A program made the translations under genes and the position numbers. Under the pieces are notes generated by a model. It was not told where the DNA came from. It saw only the letters and a list, made by a program, of their open reading frames with translations, and made no database searches. From the NCBI GenBank assembly GCA_028622995.1, contig JAJQJQ010000052.1, positions 1,240,001-1,304,000 of the forward strand: 64,000 nucleotides of DNA, written 5' to 3'. This document shows, piece after piece, positions 12,101 through 23,665 of this stretch. The stretch's first letter is position 1; every line of letters starts with the position of its first letter. The DNA comes from Panagrolaimus kolymaensis. Taxonomy: Eukaryota > Nematoda > Chromadorea > Rhabditida > Panagrolaimidae.

Positions 12101-15100
12101 TTTTAATATGTTTTTTACTTCTTCTTCTTCTTTGGTCAGTTTTTTTCTTCTTTTGTTTTCTTGAAGAATGAATGAAGAAGAAAAAAAAGACGCTGACTTT
12201 TTCATTTTATTTTTTATTTCTGTTTTCTCATTTTCTCATTTCTTTGAAACGGTTTTTTTCCTTTCTTTCCTTTTTTTCGAATGCTTTTGCGTTTGTATTC
12301 TTTTCTTCATTTCTGTGTCTCTCTTTTTTGTTCTTAAAAAAAAGGGAGAATTCACACTTCTTCTTTTTTTTGTGGCTCTTTTGGATGGCATTTTTCCTGT
12401 CTACCTCTCCAAAAAAAATTAATATAAAAAATGCAGACGACGATGACCGACTGACCACGATTCGAAACTAAAAAAAATTACAATCAGCCTCCTTTGCAGT
12501 CGCAGACTATGAATAATACTGAATGGTGGTGCCGTGCCATCTTCTTCTTCTTAGCGTTCTGCTCTTTTAATTCTCTAATTTTTTCTTCCTTCAATCCAAA
12601 AAAAAAAACATTATAAAATTCAATGAGGCTTTTTTTTAATAAAAATTTTTTAAAAGAAGGAATGGAATAATCACCATCAACGATGAAGGAATGACACCGT
12701 ATTGAAAAGTCACTGTGCCAGTCTACACTTCTTTTTTTTCGTTCCTTCACTTCTTCGAATTAATCTGTTTTTTAAAAAGGTTCTCTCAATCTATTTATCG
12801 GCTGATATTAGTAAAGCCAATGGTTGGTTAATGGTCAGTCACACTTCCTTGTCTTTTTTTACTTTTTTTTCCTTCTCTCAAAAAAAAATGTCAAAAAACT
12901 AAACTAAACTTTTTTATTTATTTTTTAGTTTTCAGAAAAAATTCTCACGACCCCTTAAAGTAAAGTTTTTTTTGGTCAGCGCCGCTGCTGCAAAAAAATG
13001 GCTTTTGAAGTATCCCTCACAAACGAAAAAAAATTAAATCCAAAAAAAGCTATCACTCTCTTTTCTTCTTCCATAGACCTTTCTTTCGACGACGACGCCG
13101 CTGGTCATCACCGCCGCCAGCCGCTAGCCACTACGTCGTCTTCGTTGCTGTTGCTGCATTTTTTATTTTTATTTTTTAAGGATGAATAAAAAAAACTAAA
13201 CTCATTTATTCACCGCCACTGGCTTTCTTCTTCTTTCTATCGTCGTTGTGCAAGTGGACACTGGTTTGCACCACGTTGTACAACGACGACGACGCCGATG
13301 AGGAGACGACGTAGCTCTTTTTTTATTTTTTAGTTGACCAACACCAAAAAAAAAAAAAAAATGAGAGTCTCTCTTTTCCTACATTAACTACTTTTAAGGC
13401 TGCTGCTTTTTTTTCTGTCACGGCTGTCGTCGTCTGTGCAATTGAATTCGAACAACTCCACCAACCCCAACTGACCAACAAAAAAAAGAAGAAAAGCATT
13501 CCAAAACAAATTTTTTTAAAGTCAAAAAAGTGTCTCTCTTTTTTTTGCGAACAAATTTTATTTTAAGTGTGCTGCAAAAATGCAAAAAAAAGCAGACGAT
13601 GATGAAGAAGAAAAAAAATAGGGGATAAAAACACATTTTTCCCCTTCATTTCAGCTTTGTGTTGTCTGAAAAAAAATTTATTGAGGGCAGTAGGTCTCTT
13701 CTCTATTCTCTTTTTTTTGGTGCCAGCTGATATATACAAACATACGTATGCTTATGTAACATTGAAAGGGGTTTTTTTGGTTAGGTTCGAAGTCTCTCTC
13801 TTTTCTTTCTTTTTTGCTCTTTCCATTAACAAAAAAAAATGCGTGCGGCTTCGGTGCTGCTTCTCTCAGACGACGACCGACGACACCACCCGACTGGCTT
13901 GACTTGCTTTACTGACTGACTGGACTGGTACCACGATAAAAAAATTGTTTCTCTCTTTGGTTTTTTTTTTGAATGCACTCACATTGCGTAAAAAAAAAAA
14001 AGAACCTATATATAATTTTTTAAGGGATGCAAAAGAAAGAAAGTCTGTCGCGCTTTTTTTATGTCTGTGTCGCGGCTGAAGAAAAAAATCTGCTGCTTTC
14101 GTCGCCATTGCATTGTGTTGGGAGGCGCCACCGCCACTTTTCTTCCTTTTTTTTATTTTTGGTGTCAACCAATGGGAGGAGCGTGCTGACCAGTGGCCAC
14201 TTTAGACATAGAGAAAATAGCGTTTGAAAAAAATAAATGAGAGACACAAAAAAATTCGAATTTTTTTTTAAAAATTTTTAAAACTATGCCGATGGAAAAT
14301 AGCTTTATAGTTTAGTTTAGTTTCATTTTTTTGAGGAATAAATAATTAGTCTAGAATAATAAGAAAAAAATATATAGGAGGAATGTCTGGGTTTTGTAAA
14401 ACTAAAATTTGACTAAAATGAATAATGCGTCTTTGAAGATTACGGTTTTTTTCTTCTTGGTTTTGAGAATTTTTTTTCTGGTATTTTTACGACACTTATT
14501 AATTTGTTTTTTGAATGGTACAAATTCAAAAATCAATCCATCTTTATTTTTTTTTGTTGTTAGATTTTTTCGTGACTTAAAGTTTGAGTAAATTTAAAAG
14601 AATTTATAGAAAGAGCCTTATCGTTCAACGGATTGTGAGGCACAATAGTAGCTTTAATAAATTATTTTATTACTTAGTTTGTATTCAATTTGTATTTACA
14701 TTAAGTTTCGTCAGTGATGATTAGTTTAAGGTTTGTTTGGGATGTTGATGATTAAAAGATAGGCTTAGAAAAATCTTAACTTTTACTTATTAAAAAATTG
14801 GTTGATTGAAATCAGACTTTGAGAAACTTTTAATTTTAATTATTTTTTTAAAGCTTTGATTTTAGTTTTCGGGTTTTAATTTAAAATTAATTTTATTCAC
14901 AAGTTTTTGTTTTGTTTATTTCAAAAAATCATTTAAATTTTTACTATTGCTTGCTTCCAAGAAAAAAATTACTAACAAATCCAAAGTAATTTTTTTTTGA
15001 TATTTCTTTCGCGAAGTTTTTTACATATCCATTTTTTCGGTTACGGTAATTCCCTTTGCTTCTTTTTTATTTTTACCTTTGACTCAGACTTTTAAAATAT

Positions 15101-18100
15101 AAAAAAGACACAAAAAGACTTTTTTCTTCTTCTCCGTATCTTTTTTTATTTTTACTTTCTTTTCGAAAAATACCATAGTACCTGGAAGTGCCAACTTAAA
15201 AGTTTAGTTTTTATTTTATTTTTTCCACTACCAAACAACCACTTTTTCTCTTCATTTTTTTTTCTAAAGCAAAAAAAAAAATAGGCGGAGTCTCGGAGGA
15301 ATGAAAATTTTTTTAGTCTTTGACCTAAAAAAAAGAAGAGAAGAGAATACGAGAGACGACGACAAGAAGGCGATAAAGCAAAGCTTCCTTCTTCTTTTTT
15401 TTAAAACTATTACTACTAATTTTAATTTTTTTTCTTTGGTGTTAGACGATTTAAAATCAAAAATCAAAATGGCTTTGCTTCTTAAAAAACCGGAAAATTG
15501 TTAGTTTGAAAAAAAGACAAACTATTTTTTGATGAGGAAATGAAAAAAAAGTTTACGGTAGCGTTGTATATGGAAAAAAAAGTATTATTTGAATGAGAGA
15601 AAGAAAAAAGAAATATTTTTTTGCGCGGGCTTTATTCATATTTTTTTTCTTTTTTTTTGGTAAGGTTTAGTGTCAGTCAGTCGAAAGATGGGATAGAATA
15701 GATACAAATTGGTTTAGGTTAACTTTTTTTTCCAGCGTTTTTATTCGTCATCGCTTGGTATTTTTAAATTTAAGAAAATGGTAGTAAGCTAAGCAAGTGT
15801 CTGGAGTCACTGCCACCAAAGTACCAGTATTTTTTTTTGTTTAATTGAAGAAAAATATATTTATTCGTTCGTTTATCTTTTCGAGCTTTGAGGAAAAAGA
15901 GTTTCACATTTAAAAAAATAAAATAAGGTTTATTAAAAAAATTGGAGGAGAAAAACAAGTAAACCACCGACATTTAAAAAAAAAAACCAGGCTATGTTCA
16001 AAAATATAAATATTGTTGGTTTAAGATTTACTTTTTTCTTTTTGTCACGCAGCACATCGTCCATTATTTTTTTATTATTATTGTGAGAGATGAAAGACAC
16101 CAAACTTTTATTTTTTTAGCTTAGTTTTACGATAGATAGCTCTCCTCTCTCTCTCGATTCCATAACAGCAGTAGTCGAAACAGTAGCAGCAGCGGCAGTA
16201 GTTTTTTCTTCTTCTCCTCACTTTTCTCTGACCTCCATAGACTTATTTTTTGATAGAATAAAAAATGGTTGGTTGGAAGTTAGTTCAAAAAGGAATGCCA
16301 CGGTTTTTTTAAATGTAAACAACAGCCTGCCTTTCACTTCCGAAATGGATGGAACGAACAAAAAAAAAACGAACGTGTTGAACGTCGAACATATGTATGT
16401 GTCGTTAGAATGAATGGCTGCGTGAGTCTCTCATTTTAGGCAAAAACAAAAACGATGGCGTTCTCTAACATCACGGAAGCAAGCAAGCAAGCAGGTCGCC
16501 TTTTGTTTGTGTTTTTTAAAGTTCAAAAATTGATATTATTTATTTCGAAAAAAAGACCTATAGTTTAGGAGAAAAAATGGCTGATTCTCTTTTTCTCTCT
16601 CTCACCAGCAGCAGGCAGCAACAACTAATAATACAAAAAACATAGGAACGTTTTTAAAAATGTGTAAAGGAACGCAGCAACCACCACAACCATCGTCGTC
16701 TCCATCAATGTCGATGGTGTTGTTGAATGATGAAAGAAGCAGCAAGGAATAGTCTCTTCATTCCTTCGTCGTCGTCTTCGTCGGAGTTCTTCTTGTCAGC
16801 AGCCGTTATTTTATTTTATTTTTAAAAAACATAGTAGTTTTTTGTTGTTTATTCTGTTTTTTTCTTGCTGATGCTGTTGTATGCTTGCGTTTATTTTTTC
16901 ACATGGTTGTTTTTCTCACCATTTTTCTTCTTCATCATTCTTCCGATGGAAATGAAAAAAAAATCTAACTAACTAAACTATACAGGAAGAACAAAATAAA
17001 AAATAAAAGCGGCAGCGACGACAAGGGTAATAACAACAACAAAAAAAACTACCACACGTTCAACGTGTTCTTTCTTTCTTTCATTCCAATTTTCTGCTGA
17101 TTTCATGAGTTTTTTTTAAAACATACATATTTTTCTTGTGACTAAGAACTAACTTAGGTGAGAAATCAAAATTGAATTTAAAAAAGCTTTATTCCATCGT
17201 TAAATTGATTTTAAACATTATATTCTTATTACTCATTTGTAAATACTTACTTTTTTCTTAATAATTTGTTGTTTATTCCTTATTATTTCTGTATATTTAT
17301 TTTCCCTCTAAATTTTTTTAAAGCAATTTTTTTATCACTTTATCCCTGAGACTCTAGCTGTGACGGAAAAATATTAATATGTTCACGGCCTATTGTCTCA
17401 GGAATATAGCTTTTAAAAATTGTAAATTACAACAAAAAAATCTTATATATATTTATTCAATAAACGAACAACGAAAAAAGAAAATTTAAATTCAACAAAG
17501 AAAAAAACATTTATTGTTTTAAAATTAAAAAAGAAACCTAAGTTTAATAATTTTATAAAAAACATTTTTATCCCAATTTTTAAATATTTTTAAAATTAAA
17601 TACCTTTTTTTATAGATTTTGATCCTCAACAACTTAAACGTCAGCAACAACAACAACATCAAAACCAACAACAACAGCAACATGAAGCTGCTACGGGTGA
17701 TGATGAAAATGATGAAGATTATATTGAAGCTGAAATAGATTCAACTGATACATTAATTCCAACAATGATGGAATTATTTGGTGAACAATTGATAAATAAA
17801 AAATATAGTTTTCAACAACAACCTAATAATCCATCAAATTCAAATATAATTATAAATGAAGATATAGCTCCTCCAGGAACTGTGTTGCCAAGAAGGCATT
17901 ATCAAGTATCTCATGTTTCGGGAGTTCATCAATCTTCCAATAAAGCAGCCGCCGCTGTTCCTACTAAAGCAACTCCAAGACGGGGTGGTGGAAATTTTGT
18001 TGGTGGAAATACTAATATAAATTTAAAAAAGCAACAACAACAGCAACATGGAAGGGATCATTCTAATTCAATTCCACCAGTACCTTTACCACCTTCTTCA

Positions 18101-19165
18101 CCTCCTCTTCCAGATAATCGTATGAGTTCTGTGGCTTCATATGCAACATTTATAGCAGAAAATGATAAACGTAAACCATTGATTGGTTATACAGGGTTAA
18201 AAGCTGCAGGTATATTTTGTATATATAATATTTTCTTAGATATAAATTTAGCTCCAGTAAAATAATATATATAAAAACCGCGTTGGATGGATAAGTTTAC
18301 TAAATGTTGAAAGCAAAACAAAAAAAAATAAGAAAAAAAGAAGAAAGCTGTGGCTGCTTTTATCTAATTTGAACTTGCTAAAAAGAAGGTCAAAAAGCTG
18401 CAGCATAAAAGCTGTAAACTTTTCTGAACATGATTTGACTTTTGCGTTTTTGATGACTAAAAAAATTTTATTTTAAAAGCTCAATGAAAAAAACACACAC
18501 GCAATAGCTTTTTTAAAATTCCATCTCCAAAAATCTATAATAATAACTTCATGTTTCAGTGAATGCATTAAAACATCAAAAGAAAGTAGTCAACCGACTT
18601 AAAGAAGTTTCAATTTTTATTGAACCTGAAACATATCGATGTCCTCCACCTCCTAAAAAACAACAACAGCAAGCTAATGAAAATTCCAAACCACCTCAAC
18701 CTCCTCAACCTTCCAATGATCATCAACACCCATCACAAGCAGCGACGACGGCAAAATATCGAATTCGTAGAAAGAGTGAATCTCAACTTGATGAAGATCA
18801 GCAACAACCACCAGCCGCAGCTTCATTAAATTCTTTGGGACATGCAAGTATAGTAAAAGCAACATCCACATCAATTTTAGCTGATAATAATATACGTGAA
18901 CCTGTAATGGGAAAAATAAATTCACGAATTCCTGAAGATGCAAAGTAAGTTAGTTGCAATCGATTTAGAGACTTGTAACTTTTTTTCATTTGCGAATAAA
19001 ACTTTCCTTTGAAATTTTTAATATGTAATAATGAGTCTAATAACCTAATTTTTCAGCATAAATGAATACACAGCTGCATTTGGTTCTCGACCCAAAGTTG
19101 TTCGAACACCTGAAGCTTCTTCATCTTCTTCAGGAAAACCCAAAGCCACAGTATTCCTCTTTTAA
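6119..19165 (+). CDS. armc9: ARMC9 orthologue (LisH and armadillo-repeat ciliary protein)
   Basis: Fourteen exons are all phase-consistent: 6119-6163, 6264-6410, 6471-6809, 7735-7869, 8528-8692, 8757-8974, 9074-9262, 9339-9480, 9545-9637, 9915-10355, 10934-11102, 17616-18209, 18560-18944, 19057-19165 (1056 residues). An N-terminal LisH-like segment (residues about 1-32) is followed by the ARMC9 signature PYFALPYVNDPMKHPVFREL, a helical block DYYKIIEIASELIDCLE, armadillo-type helices encoded at 9915-11102, an acidic DEDYIEAEID stretch matching the vertebrate protein, poly-Gln/Pro linkers and a C-terminal FGSRPKVVRTPE motif. In animals ARMC9 acts at cilia (a Joubert syndrome gene in humans); in a nematode this implies sensory neurons. 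Oddities are the 6.5 kb intron 11103-17615 and a possible early terminal exon near 6964. Confidence 0.9.
11232..11468. repeat. Long near-perfect inverted repeat (foldback/MITE-like element)
   Basis: The left arm 11232-11343 and right arm 11357-11468 are reverse complements over 112 bases with a single noticed mismatch (gaatatcg versus gaacatcg), separated by a 13-base loop. The sequence is less AT-rich than its surroundings and contains ccgcggttctgtcccc. It lies inside an ARMC9 intron, so the pre-mRNA can fold into a long hairpin. Such structures are typical of non-autonomous foldback or MITE elements; no encoded transposase is present. Confidence 0.92.
17341..17406. repeat. Short imperfect hairpin in ARMC9 intron
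   Basis: TATCCCTGAGAC at 17341-17352 pairs with GTCTCAGGAATA at 17395-17406 with one mismatch, and the interior contains a palindromic ATATTAATAT core. It sits about 210 bases before the ARMC9 exon at 17616. It may be a small MITE relic or a structured RNA element; nothing identifies it further. Confidence 0.45.
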
Positions 19166-19479
19166 ATCACCATCACCTCATTAATTATTTTTATTTTTCC
19201 TCATTCACTTTTATTATTCGCTACTATTTCCCTATCCAATTTTGAAATAAATAGAAAACCATTTTCCATTGCTTTGAATTTTAACAAATTCACAAATTCG
19301 CGAAATCTTGATCGCATTGACTAAAGACAAACGACAAATGAGTAACAAATGCAAAACGAAACAATGGATTGTTAAAAAAAACGTAATTATTGAAAACTAA
19401 TTTGAATATTAATATTATTACATACAAATAAAAAAATAAACGAAAAGATACAAAGTTGCATACAAATTCAATCAAAACA

Positions 19480-21631
19480 TCATTTTCGTTTATTTTTCTT
19501 CATCGATGGTTTTTCAATGATGACTTCTTTGCTTTCGGTTGCGGCTGCTTCTTTTGATGGACCATTTGATTTTGAATTTGATCGCTTTTCTTCCGAGTTA
19601 TTTGGCGTTGAATTTGTATGAACACGTTTGACATTGTTGTTGAAATAATCGGGATTCATTTCATAGGCTGCTTCAATTGCATTTGCTGGATATCCAAAAG
19701 CATTGCGTTCTTCGATGGTTGAATTTCGTCTCCAAAATAGCAGTTCACGGCTAAAACCAAAAAATAAGCTTAGTTCAAGAAACAAAAAAGAAACTAAATA
19801 TACCGAAGAATTGCGAGAGCATGACGTCGAAATTCATCAGAATGATTGAGTGAAAACCCAACAACGAGTAACAAAGCCATGGAATATTTCTGAAGATGCT
19901 CTTCGTCGACAGGAATGAAATGACCAAATTCGAGAGCAAAACAAGAGAATCTGATGTATTCAGGAGTGTTACGTTGTTGAAGATATTTTCGAGTTGTCTT
20001 TGACATTTTTATTGCTCTTCCATCTTTGTTAAGTTTGAGATCATGTTCTTTGAGTTGTTCGATTGCTTTTGCCCTAAAAATAATGGAATAAATAAATTTG
20101 TTATGGAGTCCAAAAAAATAAACATACACAAGCTGATTGATGACGATAAAGACGTCACCGATGAAGTTACAAAGAAGCGAAATTTCAACATTCAGAGGTT
20201 TCTTCTTTAGATCAGGTTTGTAATCCCTAAAAAATAATGGTGACTTTAGACTTGCAAAAAATGAAAAAACATTACTTTGCCAATGAATCAACCAATTTCT
20301 TAACAATTAAGCCGCATCTTTCCATGGATTTGTAATGAACTTCGTATGCTCTTTTCTTGTTGATGGATCTTTGAGATTCCACGCTATCCTTGAATCGACC
20401 ACGGCAGCTACTTTCAGAGCTTCGAGACGCCATTCTAAAAAGGTGTTCCCATGGGGTTTCTTGCAGTTGTTGCTTGAATTTCTTTAGAGCTTCATATTCG
20501 ACGATAGATACTTTTGATTCTGTTATATGAGCAGGAAGAGAAGGTTGTGGAGGTTCTTCAGTTACATCAATGGGTTCCTTCTTTGGCAATGATGTTGGTG
20601 GCTTGATTTCATCTTGAACCATCTTTGGGTCTTCTTTTGTAACATTAGGATGAAGATCACCGAACTTCTTTGCTGCTTCTTCCACGTTTGGAGGTTTCAC
20701 TTCTTCATTTTCAGGATTAGTCTTTGCATTTTCTTTGAGTTCATTAGTAGCAGCTTCTTCTTCTTCTTTGATAGGGTTAGAAATGACATCTTCCTCCAAA
20801 TCTTGATTCAACCCGAGCTCCTTCTTGTAGTATATGACAACACTAAAATGACTGATGTTATAAAAACATAAAGAAGTTAAAATTTACACAACAACGATGA
20901 TAATGATGACAATGACCATTACAGAAACGACGACGATTACTATCCAAATAATTGATTCATTGGAAGTTGAAGCTTCAGTGGATGACGAGAGAATGGAACT
21001 TGATGACGAATTTGTTGTTGTTGTAACTGCTGGAATATAGATCTTAGCATTGCGGATTCTGATTTGACTTGATGATGAAACGTCACGAACATCGATTGTT
21101 ATAACGGTATCTTTATTTAAAGCAGGATTACAGCTGGAATCACCTTTATCACAAAACGTTGTTGCTTCAGGATAGTGAATTGTAATAGAAGGAGAACATG
21201 ATTCGACATCAGTTTTAGAGACACTTTGATTGGTTAATTTGATTCTATTTTTATCATTTTCAAGTTGAAGTCCATATAAATTCGGTTCACATAAATTAGC
21301 CACAGTGAGTTCAGGTTTCGAAGAACAAACTCTGAAAATTAAGCATTAGAAGTTTTATAAAAAGGTCAAACACTTGCTTTCCATCAAATTTGGGTAAATC
21401 AACATGAACATCCAAATTATCATCTGCAACAAGAGGAGCCAATTCAACAATTCCAGGAGATACAAGTTTCACACCATTTTCTTCTATTTCTTCCACATCT
21501 GGAGAATCAACCACGAGTTCATTTGAATCCTTGAATGTTGTTGTTGTTGGGTCATCAGATGAGAGAACAAATTGAAAATTCACGATGATGATGACGAAGA
21601 AGAAAAACAAGAGCGATGAAGAAATACGCAT
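19480..21631 (-). CDS. Single-pass type I membrane protein, nematode-type, unknown function
   Basis: Six exons fit in phase: 21631-21378, 21331-20888, 20842-20276, 20226-20128, 20073-19804, 19750-19480 (634 residues, TGA stop). A signal peptide (SLLFFFFVIIIVNFQFVLS) is followed by an acidic linker. The ectodomain has Cys residues in VCSSKPELTVANLCEPN, ESCSP, TTFCDKGDSSC, a Thr/Ser-rich stalk, and one hydrophobic helix of Ile/Val ending VVVIYYKKELG. The cytoplasmic tail of roughly 400 residues starts with a long acidic Glu/Pro stretch, then a helical globular part (about residues 330-540), and ends in a basic KKNKRK tail. The first intron appears to use a GC donor, because only that choice keeps frame. 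I do not recognise the family; a receptor or adhesion-like scaffold is conceivable but unproven. Confidence 0.75.
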
Positions 21632-22326
21632 TTTTTGCTTTCTTTCGACGAACGACAATTGTTTGCAAAAAGTTGAAAATAAATAAATTGAAGCTTTTAT
21701 ATTTTAATCATAGTCCATTTTGAAAGAGCTTTGAAAAATGAATCCAAATTTGAATAAAATAGAAATGGAAGAAAATGAAAATGTTGCAACTTACAAATTA
21801 CAATCGAAAGAAGAGGTTCAATATGGAATTTTTTTTCACTCATTTTTTTCTCATGCATGGGAATCAGATCCTCTATCACTAACTTACAAACAATAAAAAG
21901 TGCCATACTAAAATTTGTTGCATATTTGAAAACCCTTTTCATAGAATCCAACCATCATAAATAATAAATAAAATAAAAAATGCAATAACTTTACTTTTTT
22001 TTTATTTCGTAACAAACTAACTAACTTGAAATTCGATTTTGTTAATCTCTTTAAAAAACTTTTTTTGCTTTTGTTCTTTATTCTTTATTATTGTCGTTTT
22101 ATTTTTAAACTACTACCAAACCTTTATTAAAAAACGGTAATTATAAAATGTTGCGACGACTCACGAAATGCTGGTATTTTTGTTATTGTTTCAATGATGG
22201 GCTTTATTATTCGAAGGATTTTATCATTTTTAATATTTCTTTTTTATTTATTAAACAAAAATATTAAGATAGTAAAAATAAATTAAAGGTAATAAATTAA
22301 TAAATAGTCGGAAGTTAATTAATTAA
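21632..22326. other. Intergenic between membrane-protein gene and ZC4H2 copy 1
   Basis: About 700 bases of AT-rich DNA. The short minus-strand frame 21697-21951 has no support. This should hold the promoter of the gene starting at 21631 and the 3' UTR of the gene ending at 22327. A TAATTAATTAATTAATG tract lies right at the end of the upstream coding region. Confidence 0.4.
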
Positions 22327-23665
22327 TTAATGAAATCTTTTTTGCTTTTTAGCTTTGGATGAATTTTTTGATTTACATAAAGGACAAACTGGAGCATTTC
22401 GATGTATTTTTTGATTGCATGATTGACAATTCTGAAAATAGCATTACTGTTTTTTTTACGATTGGTGGAAATGAGTAGCGATTATTTTTTGCTACAGTAT
22501 ACTGCCGCAAAAAACACGAATGTTATGTTGCTTTAAAAAAATTGGCTTACTTTAAGTTTAGAAATATCTTCAAGAAAAGTATTAAATGGTCGAGGTTGAA
22601 TATTTCCAAATGCTCCTGTTGCTGAAGTTGAAGGAGGTGGAAAAAAATAATTTGAAAATAATGGTGAACGAAATTGTTGTTGTTGCAACGAGGGTTGCAT
22701 TGGATTAGGAAAAAATTGTTGCTGTGATGAACCTGGAAATCCAGGAAATATTGGTGGAGGAATCATTGCGCTTGAGCTTGGTTTATCCATTAACCTAAAA
22801 AAATCATTTTGCATTTTTTTTCTTGGCTTCCAAATTCAAAGAAAAAAAAGAAGAATACCATTCTGGAATAGGAATCGAATCAAATGGAATTAAATTTTCT
22901 TTGGTTAATCCACTTTCAATGCAAAGTTGATTAGTAAATAAAAGTTCAGCTTTAAATGCGGCATATTTTTGTCGCAATATTGCTCGTTGCTGTTCATGAG
23001 AAGTTTTTATACCTTTCATCATATCCTCCAAGTGATTAATATCCTAAAAATAAACGAGTTTGATAACTGTTTTTAAAAAATAAAGTTTTTTGCGAGGCTT
23101 TAAGAAACAGGAAATTATAACTTTTTAAATTAAAAAAAGCTTCGTGCAATGGCAAAAAATTGGATCAAAGATAAACTTAAATTTTTAGCATTCGAAAACA
23201 AAAAAAAGAAAAATGTAATGAATCTCTAAAAATTTAGCTAATTTGGATCGGGCAATAACATCCATCAAAGAAAGTTTTGCAAACCTGATTGATAAGTCTC
23301 AATTCCTCTGCATGTGATTTCCTTTCAGCTTCAAGATCATTGGACATTTGTTGGCATTTTCTTTGGAAAATAAAATTTTCATCTATCAAACGTTTTTCAT
23401 TTTCTATTTCATTTTGATATTCTTTAATTTCATTTATTTTTGAACTAAAAAAATAAATTTAAAAAATTTCCTGTTACAGTAATTTATTTTTAAAAGCAGT
23501 TATGCAACAAAGATAATAAAAAATAATAATTACGAACCTACAAGCAGCAATAGCAAATAAATTATTTATTACTGTAGAACTTGGCTTTCTCGGTTGCCTT
23601 GACTGTTGAGGCTGCTGCTCCTCTCCTTCATCTTCCCTGGAAGAAGCCGAAGAACCTGGGTCCAT
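22327..23665 (-). CDS. ZC4H2-family protein, copy 1 (diverged)
   Basis: Five exons in phase: 23665-23538, 23444-23285, 23043-22859, 22794-22551, 22431-22327 (273 residues). A long coiled coil (about residues 45-120, containing [12 protein letters not shown]) is followed by a Pro/Gln/Phe-rich linker and the C-terminal zinc finger [20 protein letters not shown]. This is the C4H2 signature, with four Cys and the CHR-type His spacing. ZC4H2 is a nuclear and neuronal protein, reported to stabilise RNF220, and is needed for neuron and motor development in vertebrates. This copy ends KAKKQKRFH and lacks the NPKKPK basic tail that copy 2 keeps. The start at 23665 follows an orphan acceptor by about five bases, suggesting trans-splicing. 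It shares orientation and architecture with the copy at 26680-28517. Confidence 0.85.

Larger units (their letters stand above)
11103..17615 (+). other. 6.5 kb intron of ARMC9 with promoter-like GC-richer islands
   Basis: The flanking exons join in phase 1 (GTTAGT donor, TATAG acceptor), so no exon is needed between them. Besides a foldback element near its start, the intron holds long CTT/GAA and poly-T tracts. GC-richer stretches with clustered GAC/GTC triplets occur near 13080-13320, 13840-13920 and 14090-14200, and another set near 16140-16900. No open frame in it resembles a protein family. Its size is unlike the mostly short introns around it, which suggests regulatory content or an internal promoter. 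Confidence 0.6.

Noticed and set aside
12168..14250. Cluster of overlapping open frames on both strands in the large ARMC9 intron
   Set aside because: Homopolymeric Phe/Ser/Lys content from CTT and poly-T runs; mutually overlapping in several frames.
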